A stretch of 64,000 nucleotides of DNA, taken from contig JABAKD010000023.1 of NCBI GenBank assembly GCA_012845835.1, positions 2,739,197 through 2,803,196 of the forward strand, written 5' to 3'. Within the stretch, counting starts at the first letter, position 1. Each line of letters starts with the position of its first letter. The notes below the pieces were generated by a model. The model was not told the origin of the DNA. It searched no databases and saw nothing but the letters and a program-made list of their open reading frames with translations. The position numbers and the translations under genes were made by a program. This document shows, in pieces, positions 1 to 9,032 of this stretch. The DNA is from Undaria pinnatifida (Eukaryota > Sar > Phaeophyceae > Laminariales > Alariaceae).

Positions 1-235
1 GTATCTATCACTACGAATACGCACGACAGGCATAAGTCAATTGGTGAAAAAGAAATAAAGGAAAGAAAAGAAGATAAAGGAAAGGAAATAAAAGAGAAGA
101 AAGACGAATCATTTACAACAAGACGAAAGAGGCAAGCAAAGAGAAGAAAAAGACAAGAAAAGCTGGAAAAGACAAGACCAGAATGCAAGGAAAGAAGAAG
201 AGAAAAAAGAAAAACTAAATAGAAAAAGAAAATAT
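1..235 (-). repeat. Dispersed repeat E, terminal copy with purine tract
   Basis: Read on the minus strand, the first 50 bases match the sequences at about 13745-13795 and 30783-30830. All three carry a CAATTGACTT box, then GCGTATGCGTAGTGAT or close variants, next to a long polypyrimidine tract (purine on the plus strand here, about 50-235). The shared edge suggests the end of a mobile element. No coding sequence is visible. Confidence 0.55.
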
Positions 236-593
236 ACAAAAATGTCATACTAGCAGACCCTAGGAACTGGCTGAGGATGGCATTGGGCTAACAGAGGGTA
301 TCACGTCCATCCTCAATGGCACCTGGGAGAGAACGCAACATGGCGAAGAAGTCAGGGCGGTCTTATGCTATCTTGTGGCGGCCATTAGAAGGCCCACAAC
401 TTTCAATACGATGATGGCCAAACCCAGACTTCAGTCTCTTGGGCATGACGCTCCACCTTCCGCCCCTCCCACCTTCCTTCCTTTCCCCCTCCCCCCTCCC
501 CGCCTTCCCCCTCCCTCCCCCCCTCCCCCCAGTCCGCTCCCCGCCCCCCCCCCCCCGGCCGCTTAGAGATGCCAACGGTGGATATGATGTTCT
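236..593. other. Non-coding stretch with polypyrimidine block
   Basis: No supported gene. A run of C- and CT-rich sequence at about 450-562 produces short proline- or glycine-rich open frames on both strands, which are composition artefacts. Confidence 0.5.
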
Positions 594-752
594 CGGTAAA
601 GATTTGTATGCGAATGGGAGTACGTGAGTTGCTTGGTAACGATTTGGATGGTATTGGTTTTTCCGATTTATCACGGTAACGTACTGTTAACCAATTACCG
701 TGGTTTTACCGCGGTAATTTTACTGGGGTAACAGTACCGAAGAACGCCCTGA
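594..752 (+). repeat. Repeat C, copy 1 (CGGTAA-motif element)
   Basis: This block is closely similar to 2735-2893: both contain GGTAACGATTTGG, TCCGATTTATCACGGTAA and the near-palindrome TTACCGCGGTAATTTTAC, and both end in GCCCTG. The sequence is peppered with CGGTAA/TTACCG words on both strands. More such words occur at 1405-1480, so the element may be longer or have broken into pieces. Confidence 0.7.
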
Positions 753-1635
753 AAAAAAAATTATGATCATGTCATTTTTTTGTTTTTCGATCGAAGTTTT
801 GAGCTTCAAACAATTACTGCAATCATAAATAAGGGGTGACCATTGCAAGTAACGTACGGCTTGTGATTTTTGGGAAGTGGTTGTATGTTGAATTTGTATA
901 TATTTGTTGTTTTGCCGTATGCCTATATTAGTTAAATCTGGCACGTGCATTGTGGCGGGTGACGTTAGGTCACCACCTCCTCTGCTGCTGTCTCTACTGC
1001 TGTCCTGCTGTTGTGCTGTGGTGCTGGTATGATGCAGCTGTGGTGGTTTTGACGCCGTTGGTGCCGCTGCTGTCGCGTTTGTGTGTGAGGACGAAGCTCT
1101 CTCTCGCACACAACGATCGCGGTTTGCTGTCGTCGTAAGTGTGTTTGTGATTCTTTGTTGTGGATGATGGGTGACGTGTACAGCAGATGGCAATCATACC
1201 GGGTACACAGCAGGCAGTGGTGAAATTTGATAGGTGGTACGAGGTCGTATCCAAAAGTAAAATAATACCAGTTGGACGAGCTGTTATTACTGGGCTCAAA
1301 ATCCACCAGATAGATCCTCCGCTGATTTCTCGCCTCGATTCCTTCTGAACCCTGAAATATCAAGGGCTTTCTTTGGTACGCCTCTTCAAGGTTGGTATCA
1401 ATCACCACGGTAACAAGTAACTAGCAACCACGGTAATGCACGGTAAATATTGGATGGTAACGGACAACCTTGGTACTCATTGGTACAGGAACCTGCCACT
1501 ACAGCAGTAATGGACGTTTTTTTTTTTTTCTACAGCGCGTGGCAAGCCCAGGTTACGACGTATGCCCAAACATCCCGAACAACAAAAAAATCATGCATGG
1601 ATAGGCCCAATGTTTGCCAGCCTCAAATGCAAGCT
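753..1635. other. No recognisable gene; CGGTAA words near 1405-1480
   Basis: Overlapping minus-strand frames of 100-157 codons cross this stretch, but their composition (Ser/Thr/Gln/Arg rich, in several frames at once) does not suggest a protein, and no domain is recognisable. CGGTAA-type words at 1405-1480 may be a relic of repeat C. Confidence 0.45.
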
Positions 1636-1772
1636 TAATCCTACCTTAATGAGGACACACAACCCGTAATACGCGCGATCGGAGTATCACACACAGCTTG
1701 CAAAGATGAATTTCGACAAAAATGTTCGATCTCACAGCTGGTCCAGTGGAGTGTATTTCAATTTTTATAATG
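1636..1772 (-). repeat. Family A repeat, terminal fragment
   Basis: On the minus strand this holds the conserved family A start: CAGCTGTGAGATCGAA, then a TCGAAATTCATCTTTGCAAG-like block, GTGTGTGATACTCCGATCGC, CGTATTACGGGTTGTGTG and TCCTCATTAAGG. Only the first 130 or so bases of the family are present. The AT-rich flank (TATAAAAATTGAAATACACT) is also seen beside other copies. Confidence 0.85.
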
Positions 1773-2013
1773 GTACAGGCAGACGGGCCCCGCGAACTGT
1801 CGTAGCTGAAAGGAAGATGAAGACGAACCAAAACCTTCACCCGAGCTACGCCAGCAATGTCAACCACGTCAATCAACAACCAAACCGTGAAGAAATCATC
1901 ATATCGTCCCCCCCCCTCCTTCTTCTATTGACACATGGAGCGAAATCAATGACAACTCGCAGCATGTCTTGACTCCGACAACCTGATCAGAGGTACAAAA
2001 CAAAAATCTCAAT

Positions 2014-2308
2014 CCGGTCGCCCCGGTGGCGTATCAGGTTATCCTCTTGCCTAGTATTAGGTCAGTTTCGTGAGTTCGAGCCCGGGCGAGTGCATACTCG
2101 CATCAATTCGTTGGGACTCCTTCTTGTGCGGAAAACGACTTGCGGAAAGGTGAGAGCGTGAGTTAACAACACTCGATTAAAAATCGACGAGCGGTGGGAC
2201 AGCTGAACCCTATGCTCGATATGAATTGAAGGCAAGAACTGGGAGGGAGAAGGGACGACACCTGTGAGCACGGCTTTTCTAGAAAAAGCTGGAGAGTAAA
2301 GGTGTGAG
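2014..2308 (+). repeat. tRNA-derived SINE, family D copy 1
   Basis: A tRNA-like head carries an A-box-like GGTGGCGTATCAGGTT (about 2025-2040) and a B box GAGTTCGAGCC (2072-2082), the internal RNA polymerase III promoter arrangement. A tRNA-unrelated body of about 210 bases follows and ends near CTGGAGAGTAAAGGTGTG. The same head and body recur at 31135-31424 (plus) and 49300-49590 (minus), which establishes a family. No LINE partner is visible in the window. Confidence 0.85.
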
Positions 2309-2499
2309 AAAAAAATACAGTCTACGAGTGGTTCATAGCCTCAGACGAGAGTCAAGGTTACAGGCGTGCCCGCTGCAACAAATTTTTTTTTTGCACTGAG
2401 CTGCCGCTGCATTGTTGGCTTAATAATCTAAGAAACACGTCAGCTGTGGATCCATTTTCTAGAAAAACAGAAAAATTCAAAAATACGCGAACCTCTCCA

Positions 2500-2570
2500 C
2501 TGACTGAAGGAATTGAACCTAGGACGTGGTCTGACGTAATATGACGACTAACCCATCAGGATGAGGGGTG
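2500..2570 (-). repeat. tRNA-like SINE head fragment (unrelated to family D)
   Basis: On the minus strand a GATGGGTTAGTCGTC A-box-like block lies about 40 bases before TAGGTTCAATTCC, a good B box. No complete tRNA cloverleaf is apparent, so a SINE relic is more likely than a tRNA gene. Confidence 0.4.
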
Positions 2571-2587
2571 GCATCAAATTTGAGGTG

Positions 2588-2895
2588 TTCACGGCGGTAT
2601 CTCATTAACGCTACTGTACGGTAATTGGTAACAGTACGTTTCCGCGATATTTGGTTGGATGGTAACAAGAAAATACAGAAATGCCGGTATTTGCACGGTA
2701 ATAGGTTGGACGGAGATTGGATAACGTGTTGCTCTCGGTAACGATTTAGATGGGGATGGGAGAGAGTTTTTTGCTAGGTAACGATTTGGGTGGTATTGGT
2801 AGTTCCGATTTATCACGGTAATGTACCGTTTACGCATTACCGCGGTTTTACCGCGGTAATTTTACTGATGTAAATTTACCGATGGAAGCCCTGGA
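2588..2895 (+). repeat. Repeat C, copy 2 (CGGTAA-motif element)
   Basis: Positions 2735-2893 match 594-752. The preceding 150 bases add more GGTAAC, CGGTAAT and ATGGTAAC words at irregular spacing, giving a degenerate short-motif array. This layout resembles the subterminal repeats of DNA transposons, where a transposase binds many copies of a short word. Confidence 0.65.
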
Positions 2896-2959
2896 ATGAC
2901 ATCTTGTGCCATATATAACGTTTTGCGGATATGCACGACAGCCCCCCCCCCCCGAACCA

Positions 2960-3075
2960 CTGCAAACTAATATGTATTTGAAAACAACACGATAACGAAG
3001 TCTAGAATATCACCCAAAACATATACTCCGAGTACTACGTATGGCAAAAAGCACTTGACGAAACATGTATTGTTG
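2960..3075. repeat. Left flank of the satellite array
   Basis: The words AACAACACGATAACGAAG and TCTAGAA at 2982-3007 recur on the other side of the array at about 5983-6010 and, less exactly, 6070-6095. The array is therefore embedded in or bounded by a related sequence on both sides. Confidence 0.6.
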
Positions 3076-5650
3076 TTGTCCCGCATCGTGATGTAGCAGG
3101 ATCGAACAGCAGAGGCGCAAACGTTCCAGCGCATGCACCACCAGCGCTGGGTTGGCAGGCCAGCCGAAGGGTGCTTGTATGCTACTACTAGCAGTGTAGA
3201 GTGTGTTGGTGTTCGTTCGTGTGTGTGTCCCAAAATGCACCCACGAGGTGGTTGTTTGCGTGCGAGGGTGTAGTTCGTCACGCCGTTTGATTTGAATCGC
3301 AGCGGTTTGAATGTTATGGTTTTGTGAGGACGAGGAGGGTTTTTTGGGAAGGGATTTTTTTGTCCGCAGCCCAGGGCACAACGAAGTGAAATGTTTGTGT
3401 ATTGTGTTGTTTTTTTTTTGTTGTCCCGCATCGTGATGTAGCAGGATCGAACAGCAGAGGCGCAAACGTTCCAGCGCATGCACCACCAGCGCTGGGTTGG
3501 CAGGCCAGCCGAAGGGTGCTTGTATGCTACTACTAGCAGTGTAGAGTGTGTTGGTGTTCGTTCGTGTGTGTGTCCCAAAATGCACCCACGAGGTGGTTGT
3601 TTGCGTGCGAGGGTGTAGTTCGTCACGCCGTTTGATTTGAATCGCAGCCGTTTGAATTTTATGGTTTTGTTAGGACGAGGAGGGTTTTTTGGGAAGGGAT
3701 TTTTTTGTCCGCAGCCCAGGGCACAACGAAGTGAAATGTTTGTGTGTTGTGTTGTTTTTTTTTTGTTGTCCCGCATCGTGATGTAGCAGGATCGAACAGC
3801 AGAGGCGCAAACGTTCCAGCGCATGCACCACCAGCGCTGGGTTGGCAGGCCAGCCGAAGGGTGCTTGTATGCTACTACTAGCAGTGTAGAGTGTGTTGGT
3901 GTTCGTTCGTGTGTGTGTCCCAAAATGCACCCACGAGGTGGTTGTTTGCGTGCGAGGGTGTAGTTCGTCACGCCGTTTGATTTGAATCGCAGCGGTTTGA
4001 ATGTTATGGTTTTGTGAGGACGAGGAGGGTTTTTTGGGAAGGGATTTTTTTGTCCGCAGCCCAGGGCACAACGAAGTGAAATGTTTGTGTATTGTGTTGT
4101 TTTTTTTTTGTTGTCCCGCATCGTGATGTAGCAGGATCGAACAGCAGAGGCGCAAACGTTCCAGCGCATGCACCACCAGCGCTGGGTTGGCAGGCCAGCC
4201 GAAGGGTGCTTGTATGCTACTACTAGCAGTGTAGAGTGTGTTGGTGTTCGTTCGTGTGTGTGTCCCAAAATGCACCCACGAGGTGGTTGTTTGCGTGCGA
4301 GGGTGTAGTTCGTCACGCCGTTTGATTTGAATCGCAGCCGTTTGAATTTTATGGTTTTGTTAGGACGAGGAGGGTTTTTTGGGAAGGGATTTTTTTGTCC
4401 GCAGCCCAGGGCACAACGAAGTGAAATGTTTGTGTGTTGTGTTGTTTTTTTTTTGTTGTCCCGCATCGTGATGTAGCAGGATCGAACAGCAGAGGCGCAA
4501 ACGTTCCAGCGCATGCACCACCAGCGCTGGGTTGGCAGGCCAGCCGAAGGGTGCTTGTATGCTACTACTAGCAGTGTAGAGTGTGTTGGTGTTCGTTCGT
4601 GTGTGTGTCCCAAAATGCACCCACGAGGTGGTTGTTTGCGTGCGAGGGTGTAGTTCGTCACGCCGTTTGATTTGAATCGCAGCGGTTTGAATGTTATGGT
4701 TTTGTGAGGACGAGGAGGGTTTTTTGGGAAGGGATTTTTTTGTCCGCAGCCCAGGGCACAACGAAGTGAAATGTTTGTGTATTGTGTTGTTTTTTTTTTG
4801 TTGTCCCGCATCGTGATGTAGCAGGATCGAACAGCAGAGGCGCAAACGTTCCAGCGCATGCACCACCAGCGCTGGGTTGGCAGGCCAGCCGAAGGGTGCT
4901 TGTATGCTACTACTAGCAGTGTAGAGTGTGTTGGTGTTCGTTCGTGTGTGTGTCCCAAAATGCACCCACGAGGTGGTTGTTTGCGTGCGAGGGTGTAGTT
5001 CGTCACGCCGTTTGATTTGAATAGCAGCCGTTTGAATTTTATGGTTTTGTTAGGACGAGGAGGGTTTTTTGGGAAGGGATTTTTTTGTCCGCAGCCCAGG
5101 GCACAACGAAGTGAAATGTTTGTGTGTTGTGTTGTTTTTTTTTTGTTGTCCCGCATCGTGATGTAGCAGGATCGAACAGCAGAGGCGCAAACGTTCCAGC
5201 GCATGCACCACCAGCGCTGGGTTGGCAGGCCAGCCGAAGGGTGCTTGTATGCTACTACTAGCAGTGTAGAGTGTGTTGGTGTTCGTTCGTGTGTGTGTCC
5301 CAAAATGCACCCACGAGGTGGTTGTTTGCGTGCGAGGGTGTAGTTCGTCACGCCGTTTGATTTGAATCGCAGCCGTTTGAATTTTATGGTTTTGTTAGGA
5401 CGAGGAGGGTTTTTTGGGAAGGGATTTTTTTGTCCGCAGCCCAGGGCACAACGAAGTGAAATGTTTGTGTGTTGTGTTGTTGTTTTTTTTGTTGTCCCGC
5501 ATCGTGATGTAGCAGGATCGAACAGCAGGGGCGCAAACGTTCAAGCGCATGCACCACCAGCGCTGGGTTGGCAGGCCAGCCGAAGGGTGCTTGTATGCTA
5601 CTACTAGCAGTGTAGAGTGTGTTGGTGTTCGTTCGTGTGTGTGTCCCAAA
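3076..5650. repeat. 345-bp tandem satellite, two alternating variants
   Basis: The anchor CCGCATCGTG starts at 3081, 3426, 3771, 4116, 4461, 4806, 5151 and 5497: six exact steps of 345 and one of 346. Two variants differ at linked sites, for example TTTTGTGAGGA with GTATTGTGTTG against TTTTGTTAGGA with GTGTTGTGTTG. Their order is A-B-A-B-A-B-B, so the amplified unit was a 690-bp dimer. Copies are almost identical (one visible private change at about 5024, AATAGCAGC), which suggests recent amplification or homogenisation. Because 345 is divisible by three, long frames stay open on the minus strand (5351-2967, 794 codons, and a second frame). I treat these as a by-product and not as a gene. Confidence 0.95.
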
Positions 5651-5810
5651 ATGCACCACCAGCGCTGGGTTGGCAGGCCAGCCGAAGGGTGCTTATATGC
5701 TACTACTTGCAGTGTAGAGTGTGTTGGTGTTCGTGTGTGTGTCCCAAAATGCACCACCAGCACTGGGTTGGCAGGGCAGCCGAACGGTGCTTGGATGCTA
5801 GTAGCAGTGT
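5549..5810. repeat. Short-period degenerate edge of the satellite (about 100 bp units)
   Basis: ATGCACCACCAGC restarts at 5549, 5651 and 5749, giving units of about 102 and 98 bases that retain only the GGTTGGCAGG to GTGTCCCAAA part of the 345-bp monomer. The array therefore ends in internally deleted, more diverged units, typical of a satellite edge. Confidence 0.85.
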
Positions 5811-5852
5811 CGGGGGGGGGCGACGCGCCCCCCCCCGAACCCCCCCCCCCGG
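5811..5852. repeat. G-run/C-run palindrome at array edge
   Basis: A run of G, then CGACGCG, then runs of C and GGG can fold into a very GC-rich hairpin. It lies exactly where the satellite homology stops. Confidence 0.6.
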
Positions 5853-5879
5853 GCCCGACACAGTGTGCGTTGGAAGGAC

Positions 5880-6125
5880 CCTCACCAGTGTGCGTTCGAA
5901 AAAGTACATGGAAAAACTATAGTATGTATTTTTAACAACCACGCAAACAAAAAGAAAAACGTGTTCAAAAACAGCACTCTGGAACAACACGATAACGAAG
6001 CTTAGAACATCAACTGGAACAACCACGCGGACAGAAAATAATACGTATTCGAAAACACCACTCCGAAACAACACGATAACCGAGTCTACAACGTCAACCA
6101 GGAATGCCCAAACAATAAAACCACA
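5880..6125. repeat. Right flank of the satellite with short repeats
   Basis: Two related units contain AACAACACGATAAC, GTCAACCAGG or ATCAACTGG, and AAACACCACTC or AACAGCACTC. They match the left flank at 2960-3010. No gene is seen. Confidence 0.6.
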
Positions 6126-6377
6126 CACACGTCTAAATGAGAAACCCAGTCAAAAGATAGAACATTGTACCCTAGATTCCAAATTGGGGTCCCTACGACT
6201 TGGAAACATCGCATAGTCTACATATAGTCTTTGCACACACCTAAAATACGTCAATACTGTTCGTTGCCAAATAACAGGTTCATCAAGAACGCAAGATCAA
6301 ACAGAACAAGAGACAAGTCAATCGTAGCAGCGCCCATCATTATGAAATCCGCCCACCACATCACCTATTTTGCAATT

Positions 6378-6800
6378 GGTTTTGGGCATCAGCGAACTGG
6401 GTCCAACGCATGCCCGTAGTAGTAGTTTTTTAGGTGGAGTGAGGAGCGGTAGTAAAATTGAAGTGCGCTGCTCGATAACCTGTTCCTGACCGTCGGTATA
6501 CTGAACAATCTTCGGGCCGCGTCTCCTCTGTATCAGGTGTGTGCGGAATTTTATTTGTCGTTTCCAAGCAAGCGGTTGCGTTGACATATTCTACCTGGCT
6601 TGATGTAAAGGAAAGGAACACCACTCAGCGATAATCTACAACACGCTAGGGCATGTTTTCATGAGCACCACTAACAAGAGCACCAGACACATGGACGCGA
6701 CATCTACAGGACCACAACATCTTCGACGACAGTGGGGAGAAAACAGGGCGTATAATCGTTCACTAGATAATATAAATGTGAAAATGAGGTACAGACAGTT
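6378..6800 (+). repeat. Repeat Q, copy 1
   Basis: This block matches 51995-52415 over about 420 bases with small indels. Shared words include GGGTCCAACGCATGCCCGTA, GGTGGAGTGAGGAGCGGTAG and CATCTACAGGACCACAACAT. The other copy lies inside the hAT transposase remnant, so the element is mobile or was mobilised with it. No protein or terminal inverted repeat is recognised. Confidence 0.9.
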
Positions 6801-7365
6801 ATGTTAACACTGCGGTAGACCACGCTACCAACCTATATTACGCAGGGTATTTCGTGCCTCCGGCCGTTTGCATGATCGCCTGACAACCTCTACCAAACGA
6901 AGAAGCATATGCCTAACAAAGTAAAGTCACCCTCGCGTTCAATATTGGTGATATCGCACGCTCACGTCACCTAGCTTGGTGTATTTGTAAGATGTATCTC
7001 TGTCTTGGATTAATCGGCCTCAGAGCCCCACATACGCACGGCAAAAATCAAAGGCGTATAATCGTTCATGTGAGACAATAATAATGTGAAAAGGAGATAC
7101 AGAGAGGTATGCTAAAATTGCGGTAAACCGCACTACCAACTTATTACGTAAGATATTTCGTACATACCGCCTGCATGATGGCCTCCCAACCAATGCCAAA
7201 CGAAGTATGATTAACGAAGTAACGTAATTGAGCGCGTGTACACTAAGCGTTCCTTTAAAAACAAAAACGATTCGCATCCCTCTCTGTCGTTCTCAATAGC
7301 AGTGACATTGCATGACCATCACCTCGCCTGTTGTATTTATTAATATGCATCTTATAATTAACGAT
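6740..7365. repeat. Diverged tandem duplication of about 310 bp
   Basis: Positions 6750-7010 and 7060-7365 share in order GCGTATAATCGTTCA, AATGTGAAAA, GCGGTA..CCGC, ACTACCAAC, GATATTTCGT-like words, CCAAACGAAG and a closing CATCACCT/GTCACCT...TGTATTT block. The two halves have diverged considerably. The left half overlaps the end of repeat Q. Confidence 0.7.
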
Positions 7366-7544
7366 GTCAGAAAACAATGGTATCTATCTGCATGATTGTA
7401 CCAATCTATTGAAACATTCTATCTTTCGATCCATGTACAATAACAAATTTTGAAGCTTTTCACAGGTTGTTTACTACATCTAAGAACTGGGTTGCATACT
7501 AGATGTACTAGATGTAACATCAAACCTTCTAGAAAAATAAACAT

Positions 7545-8860
7545 TACCAGGCGGGTGATATAAAGGGGTGTCTTCTTGCTGCAACCGTCAGATTCGTCCC
7601 CTTTAAGGGTTTATAGTTTCCGCGCACATATTGAAATGCTCGCCCCCCCCTCCCCCCGATCCCTCTTGTTTAAACGCACCACCTGAAATCAAAATCTGCG
7701 AGAGAAGTAAACACTACCAGCCAGCTGATACCATCTCATTATCCATCTAGCCATCCATGCCGTAGCTCCAACTCATCTCCCCCCCCCCCCTTTTTTTCCC
7801 CACCCAGTTCGTTCAAACGCCCCACTTACAATCGAAGTCGGCCAGAGTAATAAACACTAATAAGCGATTGATATCACGTCATTGTCTTTCTAGCAATCCA
7901 TGGCGTAGCTTTCATTCATCCCCCCTCCCCCCCTCCAACGCCCTCTCCTTCCCCACACCCCGCACGATCGCCTAGACCCAACACCGCGCGTATAGTAGGC
8001 CCCTACATATATGATTAACACGCGCGATCGAATGATCACAAGTAATGTTGCGAACATCAGCAGTGTCGACCAAATCCTTGCTTTTAATTATATATGTGAC
8101 CTAAACCTCTCGGAAACCCTTCCCCCCCCCCCCCCCTCCCCCGACTTATTCCCATCGTTCCCTCCTGCATAAACGCCCCACCTACTATCGAAATCCGCCA
8201 GAGTAATAAACACTTCCACGCCCTGAATATCGCTTCGTTATCGTTTCAGAGCCGTCCATGCCGCTGCTGCAATTCCCACCCATCCCCGTCCCCAACGCCC
8301 CCTTCTTCGCCGAACACCCGCACTATCGCGTAGACCTAGCATCCCGCGTATAGCTAACCCCTACATCTATGTGACCTGAAGCCCCCCCCCCGCCCCCCCC
8401 CCACACACACACATTCCCCCTCCCCCACAAGGAATACCTTTAGTTTCCACGCACAAATAGACCTGCCCCACCCGTACCCTTTCCCCCCTTCCCCCCCATC
8501 CCGCCCCCCTTTTGATGAAAACCAGCCCCCCACGTCAGTAAAAACTCCGCCCTCCCCTCACCGGATATTTGACTTACAGGATTCACTTGATATACTGATG
8601 CATTTTGTTCCACAGCTGTCAGATTTTGTCCCCCTCAGAAACAAGTTTTATAGTTTCCGCGCACAGACTGCCTAACATCACCCTGTTGACCCTGATAGCT
8701 ACACTGTAGTAGCAAGGGGAGTCGCCGTCCTATATCCTCAATAAGGACACACAGCCCGTAATACGCGCGACCGGAGTATCACGCACAGCTTGCAAAGATG
8801 AGTTTCGACAAAATATTTAATCTCACAGCTCGAGTGTATTTTAATTTTTATAATATTATG
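7545..8860 (-). repeat. Family A repeat, long copy
   Basis: This is the longest copy, in reverse orientation. It starts near 8850 with the conserved CAGCTGTGAGAT block and continues through GGGTCAACAGGGTGATG-like sequence. Several internal modules then repeat CGCGGAAACTATAAA, GTATACGCGGGATGCTAGG-like and GGTGGGGCGTTTG-like blocks, separated by long C runs on the plus strand (G runs in family orientation). No protein is encoded. The internal modules also repeat within other copies (18185-19060, 29330-30075). Confidence 0.85.
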
Positions 8861-8935
8861 TCAAAGGTTTATACTTTTGGGAACAGAGATCCCTATTAAA
8901 GACAGGAATGTTCGCTGGAAATATTCCTTACAATA

Positions 8936-9032
8936 GTTGGTATTTCCGTAGCAGCAGCAGTAGTAGTAGTGCAACATTGGATTTTTTGGTATTTCCATAG
9001 CAGCAGCAGTAGTAGTAGTGCAACATTGGGAT
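8936..9032. repeat. 46-bp direct duplication with CAG/TAG runs
   Basis: GTATTTCC(G/A)TAGCAGCAGCAG, TAGTAGTAGTG and CAACATTGG occur twice back to back. This is a recent local duplication of a microsatellite-bearing segment. Confidence 0.85.

Noticed and set aside
2967-5351. A 794-codon minus-strand open frame
   Set aside because: It is fully explained by a stop-free 345-base satellite whose period is a multiple of three. A second frame is also open, and no domain, start context or splice logic supports a protein.
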